Positions 17,549-27,601 of a stretch of 64,000 bases of DNA are shown one piece after another. The DNA lies in assembly GCA_028285085.1 (NCBI GenBank), contig JANQQI010000053.1, positions 61,524-125,523 on the forward strand. Reading direction: 5' to 3'. Position 1 is the stretch's first letter, and every line of letters begins with the position of its first letter. The notes beneath the pieces are model-generated. The model saw only the letters and a program-made list of their open reading frames with translations. It did no database searches and was not told the DNA's origin. Source of the stretch: Saprospiraceae bacterium (lineage in GTDB: Bacteria > Bacteroidota > Bacteroidia > Chitinophagales > Saprospiraceae). The translations under genes were made by a program, and so were the position numbers.

Positions 17549-18595
17549 ATGCGCGCAAGAGTTTTATTGCATATTGGATTTTGGTTTGGCTATTTGTGCC
17601 TACGTGCTTACGTCACTGCAGATTTGGGGAATGCCTCCTTCCGGGATTTTGGCTGGGCATATCGGATAGGGATGGCGTTACTACAAGAATTAGTCGTCTT
17701 TCCAGCCTATCTGAGCTTGTTTTATGGTTTATTCTATTGGCTTTTGCCCGCTTACCAACGGCAACCAAACTGGCGACGAGCGGTGCCCATTGGCCTCATC
17801 ATCATCTTAGCGCTCTTAATCTACCGCCTGGGCATTAAAGAAATCGTTTATCCGATGATTTATGGGGAGTTGTATCCAGGCAATGCTTTTGCGCCCTCCT
17901 TACTGATCAATACAGCCATTGATTTATATACCTTGGTGGGTATCGCCGGGATGCTGCATTTGTATCGTCATCGACTCCGACAGCAAGAACGTGAACGGCA
18001 ACTCGAACGCGAAAAGTTACAATCTGAGCTACATTTTCTGCGTGCCCAAATCAATCCTCATTTCTTTTTCAACACACTTAATAATATTTATGCGCTCGCT
18101 CGCAAGAACTCGACGCATACCGCCGAGGTAGTCATGCGTCTGTCTAAGATGATGCGTTTTATTCTTTATGAATGCTCTGGAGATCGCATTCGTGTCACTG
18201 ACGAAGTCAAATTGATTGAAGACTATATCGCATTAGAACAGCTGCGTTACAACGAACGACTACAGCTTACCTTTGAGCGACAGATCGATGATGAGCATCA
18301 ACAAATTGGACCTCTGCTATTACTACCTTTTGTAGAAAATAGCTTTAAACACGGTGCGAGCGAATCTCGATTTGATATTTTTATTAAAATCAACCTCCGC
18401 GTCGAGAAGCAAATGCTGTATTTCACCGTAAGTAATAACCTCGAAATGCCTCCTGAAAATACAGAAGGTACTGGATTAGGCCTGCAAAATGTTCGGCGGC
18501 AATTGGAGTTGATTTATCCCGATCGCTATCAATTGGAAATTGAACCCCAGGCCAATCAATTTAGTATTCGCTTACAAATTCAGCTTGCGCCATGA
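17549..18595 (+). CDS. LytS-type membrane sensor histidine kinase
   Basis: 348 residues from ATG 17549; an in-frame TTG at 17483 would add 22 residues and is considered less likely. Four hydrophobic helices lie in the first 140 residues, followed by a charged coiled linker (about 140-160) and a His_kinase domain: the phosphoacceptor motif LRAQINPHFFFNTLNNIYAL puts the His at about residue 171, and the ATPase part shows LLLLPFVENSFKHG and GTGLGLQNVRRQLEL. It overlaps the following response-regulator gene by four bases (ATGA), so the two are co-translated partners. No dedicated sensing domain is visible beyond the membrane helices. Confidence 0.92.
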   Translation: MRARVLLHIGFWFGYLCLRAYVTADLGNASFRDFGWAYRIGMALLQELVVFPAYLSLFYGLFYWLLPAYQRQPNWRRAVPIGLIIILALLIYRLGIKEIVYPMIYGELYPGNAFAPSLLINTAIDLYTLVGIAGMLHLYRHRLRQQERERQLEREKLQSELHFLRAQINPHFFFNTLNNIYALARKNSTHTAEVVMRLSKMMRFILYECSGDRIRVTDEVKLIEDYIALEQLRYNERLQLTFERQIDDEHQQIGPLLLLPFVENSFKHGASESRFDIFIKINLRVEKQMLYFTVSNNLEMPPENTEGTGLGLQNVRRQLELIYPDRYQLEIEPQANQFSIRLQIQLAP

Positions 18596-19302
18596 GTCAC
18601 CGCTGGACAGCCATTATCATCGAAGACGAGCCTTTGGCCACTGAAATTCTTGTGGACTACCTCAATCAATTACCACAGATCGAGTTGCTGGCTACCTTCC
18701 CGGATGCACTTTACGCCTCTAGCTTTCTGCGGCAGCAAAAGGTAGAGCTGATCTTCCTCGACCTACATCTCCCCCGCTTGAAAGGTTTTGATTTTTTAAA
18801 AACCCTGACTTACACGCCACAGGTCATCGTCACCACGGCTTATCATCATTATGCTTTGGAAAGTTATGATCTTCAAGTTCTGGATTACCTGCTCAAACCA
18901 ATTGAATTTTCGCGCTTACTGAAAGCCGTCAATAAACTCAAACCTCCAGTACCTACTGAGTCAACGTCTAACCCATTCGGTGATCGTCCCTTCCACTTTT
19001 TCAATGTCAACAAAAAACAGGTGAAGGTATGGCTCGATGAAATCCTCTATGTGGAAAGCCAACGCGAATATGTTTGTCTTTACCTGGAAGATCGTAAAAT
19101 TATTACCAAAGCGACCATCACTTCCATGAGTGAATTACTAAAAGAACAGCGTTTTTTGCGCATCCATCGCTCTTTTCTGGTTGCTTTAGATAAAATTCAA
19201 GCTTATTCTGCATCCAAGATTGAGCTACCGGGACAAGATCTGCCCATCGGGCGGAGTTACCGACAAGAGGTCCTCAAGCAGCTGGAAACTTGGTTAAAAT
19301 AA
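18592..19302 (+). CDS. LytTR-family response regulator
   Basis: 236 residues. The receiver domain has the acidic pocket IIEDEP (residues 9-14), the phosphoacceptor Asp57 in LIFLDLHLPR, and the conserved Lys in LDYLLKPIEF. A LytTR DNA-binding domain follows at about residues 135-236 (WLDEILYVESQREYVCLYL, FLRIHRSFLVAL, LPIGRSYRQEV). It should be phosphorylated by the overlapping LytS-type kinase and bind direct-repeat promoter sites. Target genes are unknown; the neighbouring surface-protein and polysaccharide genes are possible targets only by position. Confidence 0.93.
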   Translation: MSHRWTAIIIEDEPLATEILVDYLNQLPQIELLATFPDALYASSFLRQQKVELIFLDLHLPRLKGFDFLKTLTYTPQVIVTTAYHHYALESYDLQVLDYLLKPIEFSRLLKAVNKLKPPVPTESTSNPFGDRPFHFFNVNKKQVKVWLDEILYVESQREYVCLYLEDRKIITKATITSMSELLKEQRFLRIHRSFLVALDKIQAYSASKIELPGQDLPIGRSYRQEVLKQLETWLK

Positions 19303-19303
19303 G

Positions 19304-19329
19304 AAAGCCCACCATCACTGGCAGGCTTT
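19304..19329. terminator. Imperfect hairpin between convergent genes
   Basis: Arms aaagcccacc and ggcaggcttt pair with two mismatches over a 6-nt loop, between the response regulator (+) and rfbB (-). Weak T tract; probably a bidirectional terminator. Confidence 0.5.
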
Positions 19330-19350
19330 ACTAATATCTTATGGGCGGAT

Positions 19351-20412
19351 CTAAACCCGCTTGCCGTACATTTCTTCGTAATAATTCTGGTAAGCACCGC
19401 TGGTTACTTGTTCCAGCCATTCTTCGTTATTCAGGTACCATTCCGCCATCATGCGCAGACCTTCTTCAGCTTGCACTGCGGGTTCCCAACTCAGTTCTTC
19501 TTTGAGCTTGGTTGCATCAATCGCATAACGTCGATCGTGACCAGGGCGGTCTTTAACGTAAGTAATCAATTCACTTGAGGTACCGGGCGCACGTCCCAGC
19601 AATTCATCCATTACCTTGCAGAGTTCGTGGATTAAATCGATATTTTTCCACTCGTTATTACCGCCGATGTTATAAGTTTCACCCGTTTTCCCCTGATGGA
19701 AGATCGTATCAATCGCCGAAGCGTGATCGCCTACCCACAACCAATCGCGGGTGTATTTACCATCGCCGTAGACGGGAAGAGGTTTATTGTGTTTGATATT
19801 ATTGATAAAAAGCGGTAGTAACTTTTCCGGGAATTGGTAAGGTCCGTAGTTATTCGAACAGTTAGAGAGCACTACGGGCAAATTGTAGGTGTGATAATAA
19901 GCCCGCACCAAGTGATCCGAACTGGCTTTGGATGCAGAATAAGGTGACCGAGGATCATAAGCGGTATCTTCAACAAAAAAGCCGGTATCCCCCAACGAGC
20001 CGTAAACCTCATCGGTAGAAACATGGTAAAAACGCTTGCCGTCAAACGCACCATCCCAATGATTACGGGCAGCATTTAGCAAATTCACCGTTCCTACAAT
20101 ATTAGTCATGATGAAACTCATAGGATCTGAAATCGAACGGTCTACGTGCGATTCCGCCGCTAAGTGGATAATACTGTCAAAATCAAAGCGCGAGAATAGC
20201 TCAACTAAAAACTGAGGATCCGTGATATCGCCTCGGACAAAGGTGTAATTAGAGGCATTTTCCACTTCCCGGAGATTCGCCAGATTCCCGGCGTAGGTCA
20301 GCTTATCAAGATTGACAAAATGATAATCGGGATATTTGGGTACCAATAAGTGCAGCAGATTCGATCCAATGAATCCAGCACCACCGGTTACTAGAATAGT
20401 TCGCTTTGACAT
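19351..20412 (-). CDS. rfbB: dTDP-glucose 4,6-dehydratase
   Basis: 353 residues, normal for the family. It converts dTDP-glucose to dTDP-4-keto-6-deoxyglucose with bound NAD+, the branch point for deoxysugars in surface polysaccharides. Visible are the Rossmann motif TGGAGFIGSN at the N-terminus, HLAAESHVDRSI, the catalytic TDEVYG triad region, YSASKASSDHLVRAY with the Tyr-x3-Lys pair, and NNYGPYQFPEKLLPL. It is the last gene of a three-gene minus-strand run with an UXS-like enzyme and a DegT aminotransferase, 47 bases after the UXS gene. No rmlA, rmlC or rmlD is present in the window. Confidence 0.93.
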   Translation of the reverse strand: MSKRTILVTGGAGFIGSNLLHLLVPKYPDYHFVNLDKLTYAGNLANLREVENASNYTFVRGDITDPQFLVELFSRFDFDSIIHLAAESHVDRSISDPMSFIMTNIVGTVNLLNAARNHWDGAFDGKRFYHVSTDEVYGSLGDTGFFVEDTAYDPRSPYSASKASSDHLVRAYYHTYNLPVVLSNCSNNYGPYQFPEKLLPLFINNIKHNKPLPVYGDGKYTRDWLWVGDHASAIDTIFHQGKTGETYNIGGNNEWKNIDLIHELCKVMDELLGRAPGTSSELITYVKDRPGHDRRYAIDATKLKEELSWEPAVQAEEGLRMMAEWYLNNEEWLEQVTSGAYQNYYEEMYGKRV

Positions 20413-20459
20413 GTTTTTGGAATATTATAATTATTTCAATTAGGCCTTTGACCCTTTGA

Positions 20460-21404
20460 TTAGTCTAATTCGACAACTTCCTTGAAATATTCGTAGGTAC
20501 GCTTCAAGCCTTCTTCACGAGACACCTGTGGTTCCCAGCCAAGAATTTCTCTGGCTTTGGTGATATTGGGCTGACGTTGTTTAGGATCATCCTGTGGTAA
20601 TGGCTTGTAAATCAATTTTGCTGCAGGATTACCCACTAGTGCTAAAATTTCCTCACCGAATTCTTTGATGGTAATTTCAGCGGGGTTACCAATATTCACT
20701 GGCAAATGATAATCACTGTGCAAGAGGCGATAAATGCCTTCTACCAAATCGTCAACATAGCAAAATGAACGCGTTTGTGATCCATCTCCAAAAACGGTCA
20801 GGCCTTCTCCTCGGATCGCTTGCTTAAAGAATGCCGGTAGGACTCGACCGTCGTTGACCCGCATACGTGGTCCGTAGGTATTGAAAATGCGAACGATACG
20901 GGTTTCCACACCGTGATAGTTGTGATAAGCCATCGTAATCGCTTCCTGAAAACGCTTGGCTTCATCGTATACCCCACGTGGCCCAATAGGATTAACATTT
21001 CCCCAGTATTCTTCCGTCTGTGGATGCACCAAAGGATCACCGTAGACTTCAGATGTTGAGGCAATCAACATTCGGGCGCCTTTTTCCTTCGCCAAGCCAA
21101 GAAGATTGTGCGTCCCCAAAGCACCTACTTTCATCGTTTGAATAGGCATCTGAAGATAGTCGATCGGGCTGGCCGGTGAAGCAAAATGCAAGATATAATC
21201 CAACTCACCGGGAACGTGAACAAACTTCGTTACATCGTGATAGTAAAACTCGAATTCATTCAGCGGGAAAAGATGTTCGATATTACCAAGATCGCCGGTC
21301 AGCAGATTATCCATCCCCATCACATGACATCCTTCTTTGAGAAAGCGGTCACACAGGTGTGAACCCAGAAATCCGGCGGCGCCGGTAATCAATACTCGTT
21401 TCAT
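20460..21404 (-). CDS. UDP-glucuronate decarboxylase-like SDR (UXS)
   Basis: 314 residues from ATG 21404; the upstream in-frame TTG at 21410 adds only two residues. It has the NAD-binding motif [10 protein letters not shown], the [12 protein letters not shown] signature typical of UDP-xylose synthase, the STSEVYGDP segment, and the catalytic YDEAK pair in [15 protein letters not shown], plus [10 protein letters not shown]. Family members decarboxylate UDP-glucuronate to UDP-xylose; some related enzymes are epimerases, so the exact product is not certain. It lies in the sugar-nucleotide operon between the DegT aminotransferase and rfbB. Confidence 0.88.
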   Translation of the reverse strand: MKRVLITGAAGFLGSHLCDRFLKEGCHVMGMDNLLTGDLGNIEHLFPLNEFEFYYHDVTKFVHVPGELDYILHFASPASPIDYLQMPIQTMKVGALGTHNLLGLAKEKGARMLIASTSEVYGDPLVHPQTEEYWGNVNPIGPRGVYDEAKRFQEAITMAYHNYHGVETRIVRIFNTYGPRMRVNDGRVLPAFFKQAIRGEGLTVFGDGSQTRSFCYVDDLVEGIYRLLHSDYHLPVNIGNPAEITIKEFGEEILALVGNPAAKLIYKPLPQDDPKQRQPNITKAREILGWEPQVSREEGLKRTYEYFKEVVELD

Positions 21405-21475
21405 TGTCAAGTTTGTTTTTCTATGTTCTGTAGCAACAGATCAACGACGGGCTTTCCCAGTCATCATTCCAATGC

Positions 21476-22624
21476 CTACTTCGTAATCAAATCGTTTTTA
21501 AGCTGTAAGGCTTTTTTCAATTCATCTACAATAAATAATTGAGTCTCTTCGGTCAGCTCCGTATGCATCGGTAACGATATTACTTTTTTCGATAACTGTT
21601 CAGCTACTGGAAAATCACCCATTTTGTAACCATCTCCGCGATATGCTTCCTGTAAATGCAAAGGAACCGGATAGTAAACACCCGTCGAGATACCTTTCTC
21701 CTTCAAAGCTTGTACCACTTCGTCACGGTTCTGTTCAAGAATGAGTGTATATTGATGAAAAACATGAGTAGAATATTTCGCACGCTTTGGTACGGTTACA
21801 CCAGGAACGTCCTTTAATTGGGCATCGTAAAAGTCTGCGGCGGCTAAACGGCGGTTATTATAATCCGGTAAATGCCCCAGTTTTACATTTAAGATGGCCG
21901 CTTGCATCGCATCTAAGCGACTGTTAACCCCAATCTCTGCGTGATAATAACGTACCTTCGAACCGTGGTTACAGATCATACGTAGTTTTGCGGCAAGCTC
22001 ATCATCGTTAGTAAAGATGGCGCCACCGTCACCGTAAGCACCCAGGTTTTTTGAAGGGAAGAAAGAGGTCGTTCCAATGTCCCCGATGGTGCCTAGCTTC
22101 TGGTGTCGACCGTCACTGAATTTAAAGTCTGCACCAATGGCCTGAGCATTATCCTCAATGACTTTGATTTGGTGACGCTCCGCAATCTGCATAATGGCCT
22201 CCATATTACTCGCCTGCCCAAAAAGATGAACGGGGATAATGCAGCGTGTTTTTTCCGTAATCGCTTGCTCAATCCGATACTCATCGATCATGAAGGTACA
22301 AGGATTGACATCCACAAAAACGGGCTTCAGACGCAGCAAAGCAATGACTTCGGCCGTTGCCACAAAGGTAAAAGGCGTAGTAATGACCTCATCGCCCGGC
22401 TTCAAATCGAGTGCCATCAAAGCGATTTGTAAAGCATCGGTGCCGTTGGCGCAGGGAATAACGTGATTGACCTGGAGGTATTCTGCGAGGCGGTCGGTGA
22501 AGTTACGTACATTACCACCTCCAATGAAGATGGTAGAATCAATGACGGAGGCCAAGGCTTGATCAATTTCAGGTTTGATGCGATCATACTGGCCTTTGAG
22601 ATCCACCATGGGGATGTTACGCAT
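21476..22624 (-). CDS. DegT/DnrJ/EryC1/StrS sugar aminotransferase
   Basis: 382 residues, PLP-dependent. The PLP Lys is residue 192 in SFFPSKNLGAYGDGGA; other family marks are PCANGTDALQIAL, TTPFTFVATAEV, PVHLFGQ and IEDNAQAIGA. The opening MVDLKGQYDRIKPEID and the PVPLHLQEAY segment are typical of the WbpE/VioA-like branch that aminates keto sugar nucleotides for O-antigen or capsule. It is the first gene of the polysaccharide run (71 bases before the UXS gene). The actual keto-sugar substrate is not determined by sequence alone. Confidence 0.9.
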   Translation of the reverse strand: MRNIPMVDLKGQYDRIKPEIDQALASVIDSTIFIGGGNVRNFTDRLAEYLQVNHVIPCANGTDALQIALMALDLKPGDEVITTPFTFVATAEVIALLRLKPVFVDVNPCTFMIDEYRIEQAITEKTRCIIPVHLFGQASNMEAIMQIAERHQIKVIEDNAQAIGADFKFSDGRHQKLGTIGDIGTTSFFPSKNLGAYGDGGAIFTNDDELAAKLRMICNHGSKVRYYHAEIGVNSRLDAMQAAILNVKLGHLPDYNNRRLAAADFYDAQLKDVPGVTVPKRAKYSTHVFHQYTLILEQNRDEVVQALKEKGISTGVYYPVPLHLQEAYRGDGYKMGDFPVAEQLSKKVISLPMHTELTEETQLFIVDELKKALQLKNDLITK

Positions 22625-22918
22625 AAATTGTGTTTTTTAGGCTTCAAAGATAACTGGATTTTTTGGAAAAAACCTGATTAATCTGTGAAGGAATACTTGT
22701 CCATTTGCAGCATTCTGGTTTACTTCGCGTTTAGATTGTAATGGGTGAAAAGGAGATGAGAAATAGCCGCTAAAATTGGTATTTTATCTGATCTTTAGTC
22801 GAACTGTCAACCAACTACTTTTCATTCTGAACCATCTATTATTAGAATGTAGAAACTATCTCAGTTAAGAGATGAAGTTGTCTTTGACGGATATTGAGTT
22901 AACTATAACGCTGATAGA

Positions 22919-23692
22919 ATGATCAAACGTTTTGCCTTATTCATTTTTTTATTAAGCTGTAGCAGTAGCCTCCTGGCTCAACAACCCGAGATTCAGGACG
23001 TTGGAGGGCGCGATAATTCGGGGACGATTTTCATGCTCAACTTTGAGTATGGATTCCAAATGCCCGGCGGCGATTTAAAAGATCGCTTTGGTAACTACAA
23101 TGGTGTCGGTGGAGGTTTCGAATTGTTGTTAAAAAATAATATCAGTATTTCCCTCGAAGGCACCCTGCATTTTGGTCGTCGCGTGAAGGAAGATGTCTTA
23201 CAAGAATTACGCAATTCAGATAGCCTATTCATTAGTAATACACGTCTTCTGGCCGATGTGCAACTGCGCCAGCGTGCTTTGTACGTCGGTGCTAGTGTGG
23301 GCAAACTCTGGCCTGTGTGGAAGAACAATCGCCGCTCCGGGATCAAGACCTCTATTGGCTTAGGCATTTTTCAGCATAAAATCCGTATCCAGTCCGATCC
23401 CGAAACGTTTGTTCCTTTGCTTTCAGGGGAGTATCTGAAAGGTTACGATCGTCTCAGCAATGGTTTGAGTCTACGGGAATTCATCGGTTATCAGCATTTC
23501 AGCCGAAACCGTCTGATCAACTTTTACGCTGGCTTTGAATTCACGCAAGCGTTTACTCAGAATCGACGGGATTTCGATTTTGCCACACGCAGCACAGATA
23601 CTACCCAACGTACTGATTTGCTGTGGGGTGTAAAGGTAGGCTGGATTTTACCTTTCTACATCAACGAAGATCCTTCGAAGATTTATTATTAG
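22919..23692 (+). CDS. Outer-membrane beta-barrel protein of unknown function
   Basis: 257 residues. Residues 1-21 are a signal peptide (LFIFLLSCSSSLLAQQ). The mature part has alternating strand patterns and long loops (MLNFEYGFQMPGGDLKDRFG, ISLEGTLHFGRRV, LFASVGKLW-like positions), and ends LLWGVKVGWILPFYIN...YY with aromatic residues near the end, as expected for an outer-membrane barrel. It resembles the conserved Bacteroidota barrels sometimes found near gliding/T9SS genes, but I cannot name it. It stands alone with long spacers on both sides. Confidence 0.65.
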   Translation: MIKRFALFIFLLSCSSSLLAQQPEIQDVGGRDNSGTIFMLNFEYGFQMPGGDLKDRFGNYNGVGGGFELLLKNNISISLEGTLHFGRRVKEDVLQELRNSDSLFISNTRLLADVQLRQRALYVGASVGKLWPVWKNNRRSGIKTSIGLGIFQHKIRIQSDPETFVPLLSGEYLKGYDRLSNGLSLREFIGYQHFSRNRLINFYAGFEFTQAFTQNRRDFDFATRSTDTTQRTDLLWGVKVGWILPFYINEDPSKIYY

Positions 23693-24514
23693 CGGCTCGT
23701 CTTGATTCGGTGCGTTTGTGGTCTTGATGTTCTTTTAGCCTCAATAGTGGATTGGGGCTAGAGGGGTCCATTTATCTTTTCCATCTCCTTTTCGTCAAAT
23801 ACGACCCTTAATCTAAGATTCATTTCACAAATCCAGTAATTCATTTTTTTGCACTAAAAATCTAAAGCAACTCGCAAAAAAAAGAGAATATTTTGGTAAA
23901 ACTTCTAAAATGCGTTAACACTTTTTTAATTATCACCCTTTCCTCCTCCCCCACCTAAACACCTCGCAATCAATTCCTTACACAACATATTCTCCAAGCG
24001 GCCGTTTTTTTCATCTTCCTCAATGCTCTAAAATCCGTTCCGGTAAAAAGAGAAAAAATCATAATGGTTTTTTCATTTCGTCAATTCTACTTTTACACCA
24101 TCAGAACAAAATTATACCAAAAGAAATTTAATTCGTCTTCCCCCAAACAATACCTAATCACAACGCTAACAATAGCACACTCGCTATTCGCTGAATCCAA
24201 GTTGTAGTAAATGCTGAAGAGTGGAAAACCGATGGTTTTTCTCAATAGCTTCTTCGTCCTTTCGCTAATCTCAACTTGCTTCACCAGCTAAAAGACTTCT
24301 GTACAACAATCTACTTAGAGTTGCAAAATCCACCCTTTGTTCGGTGGTAATCGGTACCCTACGGTATCGTTGGCAACTTATTCTATTGACTTGAGCAGGT
24401 AGCAGCTGCAAGCAGCCACCCTCTACCCTCTGTATTTGCTTACAGCAAAGCGTGCGGCACGCTACCTGCTATTTATTCGCTATTTCTTTTTTTAACCTAG
24501 AAACCTGTATAACT
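23693..24514. other. Long intergenic region of about 820 bases
   Basis: No convincing gene on either strand. The first half is T- and A-rich. A short hairpin (arms agcctcaat and attggggct, around 23737-23759) may end the upstream barrel gene. The last 120 bases contain the nested inverted repeats described separately and form the probable leader of the following lipoprotein gene. Confidence 0.5.
24394..24470 (+). promoter_or_regulatory. Nested inverted repeats in the leader of a lipoprotein gene
   Basis: An outer 10-bp exact inverted repeat (agcaggtagc at 24394-24403, gctacctgct at 24461-24470) encloses two smaller hairpins (tttgct/agcaaa near 24435-24449 and cgtgc/gcacg near 24451-24461) and the palindrome gcagctgc. 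The arrangement would fold into a compact multi-branched RNA ending 44 bases before the ATG at 24515. It could be a cis-regulatory leader, a small RNA or a miniature mobile repeat. Confidence 0.4.
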
Positions 24515-25519
24515 ATGTATTTCAAAAAAACACAACTCTCCTATTTGTTAGGTTTATTGATCACCTGTTCTCTCATGTTCTTTGCTTGTAATAAGGATAA
24601 CATGCAAACGGTGGAGCCCGAAGTAGATAAAACCACAGAAGGTACCATCTTCACTCGTGCACTCGAAAACAACACCCAGTGGATTGAGGCTGCAGATCAA
24701 GGCGACGGTACTTACTACGTAACCGGTGAGCAAGGAACGATCATCGACATCCGCGGTGCTTTAGTAGATCGCAATGGTGAAAAAGTAACTGGTCCAATCA
24801 AAGTAGAGCTGGTAGAAATCTATTCCGCATCTGATATGATTCTTAATCGTAAGCAAACGTTGGCGGAAACTGAAACAGGCCAAGCGATCCTGGAATCCGG
24901 TGGTGAAGTTTACGTTCAGGCTTACCAAAATGGTGAGCAGCTTACTTTGGGCGACGATGGTGAATTCCACCTGATGATGCCAACGGATAATACAACGACT
25001 AGCCCCGAAGGTATGGAGCTGTTCTACGGTGAAGAGCGCGGGGAGCAAGTTATCTGGCATGCTGCCGGTGTACCTGTCACAGTGGTTGAAAACGGTATGC
25101 AACGTTCACATCCAATGTACCATGCTATTGTTGAACAGACTTTGGGTTGGTTGAACTTTGATTTCTTTGGCAACTTCCAAGGTGAGCTAGTAGAATGTAT
25201 TACTGTGGTTATCGAATGTGATTTCTGTGAAATTACCGAAGATAACTCGGTAGTAGGTATCCACTTCCCAACACTGAATAGCGCATTTGAATTGCAGTAT
25301 ATTGGTAACAATACCTTCCAGGTTTGTCTAGAAGGTGGTATGCCATTGGGCGGCGTGACCGTTGACTTCTTTGCAATTATTGACTGTGGTGAGGGCCCGG
25401 TTGCAGTAGCGATCAAGACGTCGACTATTACACCGCCTAACCATGTCGAAGTTTTGACTTGCGATGATTTCCAGTTCATGGATGAGCATGAAGTAGCTGA
25501 GACTTTGTCTAACCTCTAA
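24515..25519 (+). CDS. Large lipoprotein of unknown function
   Basis: 334 residues from ATG 24515, where a lipoprotein signal begins (hydrophobic LLGLLITCSLMFFAC, lipidated Cys before NKDN); an upstream in-frame ATG at 24452 is not preferred. The N-terminal half resembles beta-sandwich modules (GTIIDIRGALVDRNGEKVTG, then IKVELVEIYSASDMIL), followed by a region with three Cys (VECITVVIECDFCEI) and a beta-rich C-terminus. No named domain recognised; surface or periplasmic location is inferred. A strong terminator follows, so it is a monocistronic unit with a long structured leader. Confidence 0.7.
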   Translation: MYFKKTQLSYLLGLLITCSLMFFACNKDNMQTVEPEVDKTTEGTIFTRALENNTQWIEAADQGDGTYYVTGEQGTIIDIRGALVDRNGEKVTGPIKVELVEIYSASDMILNRKQTLAETETGQAILESGGEVYVQAYQNGEQLTLGDDGEFHLMMPTDNTTTSPEGMELFYGEERGEQVIWHAAGVPVTVVENGMQRSHPMYHAIVEQTLGWLNFDFFGNFQGELVECITVVIECDFCEITEDNSVVGIHFPTLNSAFELQYIGNNTFQVCLEGGMPLGGVTVDFFAIIDCGEGPVAVAIKTSTITPPNHVEVLTCDDFQFMDEHEVAETLSNL

Positions 25520-25644
25520 ACTTAACTTGACGCAGGTTGTGATCAGGTATTTAAGGGCAATGCATACGCTGCAATATCAAATTTCTCTTCCGTCACAGCT
25601 TGATTTAAAGTTTGTTTAGAAGTTATTATCTAAAACTTCCAGAG

Positions 25645-25673
25645 AGCATTCCGAGTATTCGGAATGCTTTTTT
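25645..25673 (+). terminator. Intrinsic terminator after the lipoprotein gene
   Basis: A perfect 10-bp stem (agcattccga / tcggaatgct) with a 4-nt loop, followed directly by a T run. Clear rho-independent terminator. Confidence 0.85.
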
Positions 25674-25727
25674 GCTTTTTAAAAACCTGACGATAAAAGT
25701 CTTTTTAGATTAAATACTAAGGAGGGA

Positions 25728-27371
25728 CTATTTGTAAGTCAGTGGTGTAGGATGCTGGAGGGCTTTTAATGCTTTTTGTACAATCGGATCGAATTGATTC
25801 CTAACACTATAAAAGCCTTTATCTTGAAAAAGCTGACGGGCCAGACGCGCCTTAAGTAAGTTTTTTAAAGTACGCTTGGCATCCGGCGTGAGTTGGCCCA
25901 CTTCAACATCCTCCTGAGCAACGTAGGCAAAGAATTCTTCCAAGGCAGAATCCGGCGTATCATAGAGCGCTTGAAACTCCTTGAGGTCATAATTGAATTC
26001 GTCACGATGGTCTTCTAAGTATCGAAAAGCAAATTGAGGAAGGAAAGGCCGCAAAGTAATAAATTCATCTTCTAATAAAATGGTATCCAGTGGAACAAAG
26101 ATATCGGGCGTGATACCACCGCCACCGTAGACTGTTCGCTTATCACGCAGCGTGTAAAAACGTGTAGAGTCAACCTGTTGGATACTATCCTGACTGTACA
26201 ACTCACCGGTTTCGTAACGTTCATAAACATCCTGATCGTATTCATCCAGGTCGTCATAAGGTTTTTGGATCGAGCGACCACTGGGCGTGTAGTATCGAGC
26301 TACAGTAAGCCGAAGCGCGGAGCCATCTTTCAGTTCATATTGCTCCTGAACCAATCCTTTGCCGAAGGATCGACGGCCAATGATCACTCCTCGATCCCAG
26401 TCCTGAATCGCCCCAGCTAAGATCTCACTGGCAGAAGCAGATCCCTCATCAATTAACACCGCAATTTCACGCACATCGAAAAAGGGTTTACCTGTGGTTT
26501 CGTATTCGCTGCGCTTGGTGCTACGCCCTTGGGTATAGACCAGCAAGCGATCTTCTTCTTTGAATAGCTGGCTTAAAATTTTAGTAGCCTGTTGGAGGTA
26601 ACCACCGGGATTCTGCCGCAGATCAATGACCAAATCCTGCATGTTATGTTCCTTTACCATCCCCTCCAGGCGTTCCATAAATTCTCGGTAAGTCGTCGCG
26701 CTAAAACGATTAATCTTAATATAGCCCGTGGTTTCGTTCAGCATAAAGCCAACATCCACGCTATGCATTGGAATCTCGTCTCGAGTAATCGTGAAATATT
26801 TGAGATTAGGATCTTTGCCACGCTTCACCCCTACCGTCACCTTGGTTCCTTTTTTACCACGCAACAAGTTAATAGCATTTACTTTTACGGCTTCTGCTCC
26901 TGCCACTAGCGAATCCTCAATCATTACGATTCGATCTCCGGCCAACAAACCAGCGGATTCAGAGGGCCCGCCTACTAATGGTGTGACGACCAAGATGGTA
27001 TCTTCAAACATCATAAACTCAATACCGATGCCTTCGAAATTACCTTCTAGTTGCTCGTTGATGGCTTTGAGTTGATCTGCAGGAATATAAGTGGAATGAG
27101 GATCAAGCTGTTTTAAAATATTTTGGATCGCAACATCTACGACTTCTTGGCGATCAACCGTATCTACATATTTCGCTTCAATGTATCGTACCAGTTCTTC
27201 CAATCTCCCGGTCTGCAAGCGTTCTTTACCAATTTCACCCTTATCCGCCAATTCCAGCGGAGCTTGCTGAAGCTGTGTACCAATCAGCATACCACCGACC
27301 AGAACGATAGAGAACATCAAAGGCAGCCATACTTTCAACCGTTGGGGAGAGGAATCACTATTTTGCACCAT
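25728..27371 (-). CDS. C-terminal processing peptidase (S41 family)
   Basis: 547 residues. A membrane anchor or signal segment (about residues 13-31) places the enzyme in the periplasm. The order is an N-terminal helical region, a PDZ domain (about 100-185, with GIGIEFM and the carboxylate-binding GLLAGDRIV), and the S41 protease core. The catalytic Ser is residue 313 in EGSASASE and the catalytic Lys is residue 338 in SFGKGLVQ, with the 25-residue spacing seen in Prc/CtpA. A C-terminal helical extension of about 130 residues follows. It cleaves proteins near their C-termini; the substrate is not evident. Divergent from the Lrp-type regulator gene. Confidence 0.93.
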   Translation of the reverse strand: MVQNSDSSPQRLKVWLPLMFSIVLVGGMLIGTQLQQAPLELADKGEIGKERLQTGRLEELVRYIEAKYVDTVDRQEVVDVAIQNILKQLDPHSTYIPADQLKAINEQLEGNFEGIGIEFMMFEDTILVVTPLVGGPSESAGLLAGDRIVMIEDSLVAGAEAVKVNAINLLRGKKGTKVTVGVKRGKDPNLKYFTITRDEIPMHSVDVGFMLNETTGYIKINRFSATTYREFMERLEGMVKEHNMQDLVIDLRQNPGGYLQQATKILSQLFKEEDRLLVYTQGRSTKRSEYETTGKPFFDVREIAVLIDEGSASASEILAGAIQDWDRGVIIGRRSFGKGLVQEQYELKDGSALRLTVARYYTPSGRSIQKPYDDLDEYDQDVYERYETGELYSQDSIQQVDSTRFYTLRDKRTVYGGGGITPDIFVPLDTILLEDEFITLRPFLPQFAFRYLEDHRDEFNYDLKEFQALYDTPDSALEEFFAYVAQEDVEVGQLTPDAKRTLKNLLKARLARQLFQDKGFYSVRNQFDPIVQKALKALQHPTPLTYK

Positions 27372-27601
27372 TCCAAAGTATATTTAAAACAGAAAGGCAA
27401 GAATGCTTTTCTAAACAATAATTAGGTCTAAATATTATCCGAAGTCAATGTGAGTTGCCGCAAATATAAGGTAAAACGTTCTCAACACCATATCGTTGCA
27501 GAATTGCAAAAATAATCCGATTTAACTTTTGCCAATTTGAAAACAAAAAGAGAAATTTGTTATCAATATTTCAAAAAGTACACCGCTTAACCAATAAAAC
27601 C

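Noticed and set aside
24093..24284. Small minus-strand gene in the 820-base spacer
   Set aside because: No signal, domain, or plausible start context; the peptide looks random and AT-rich.
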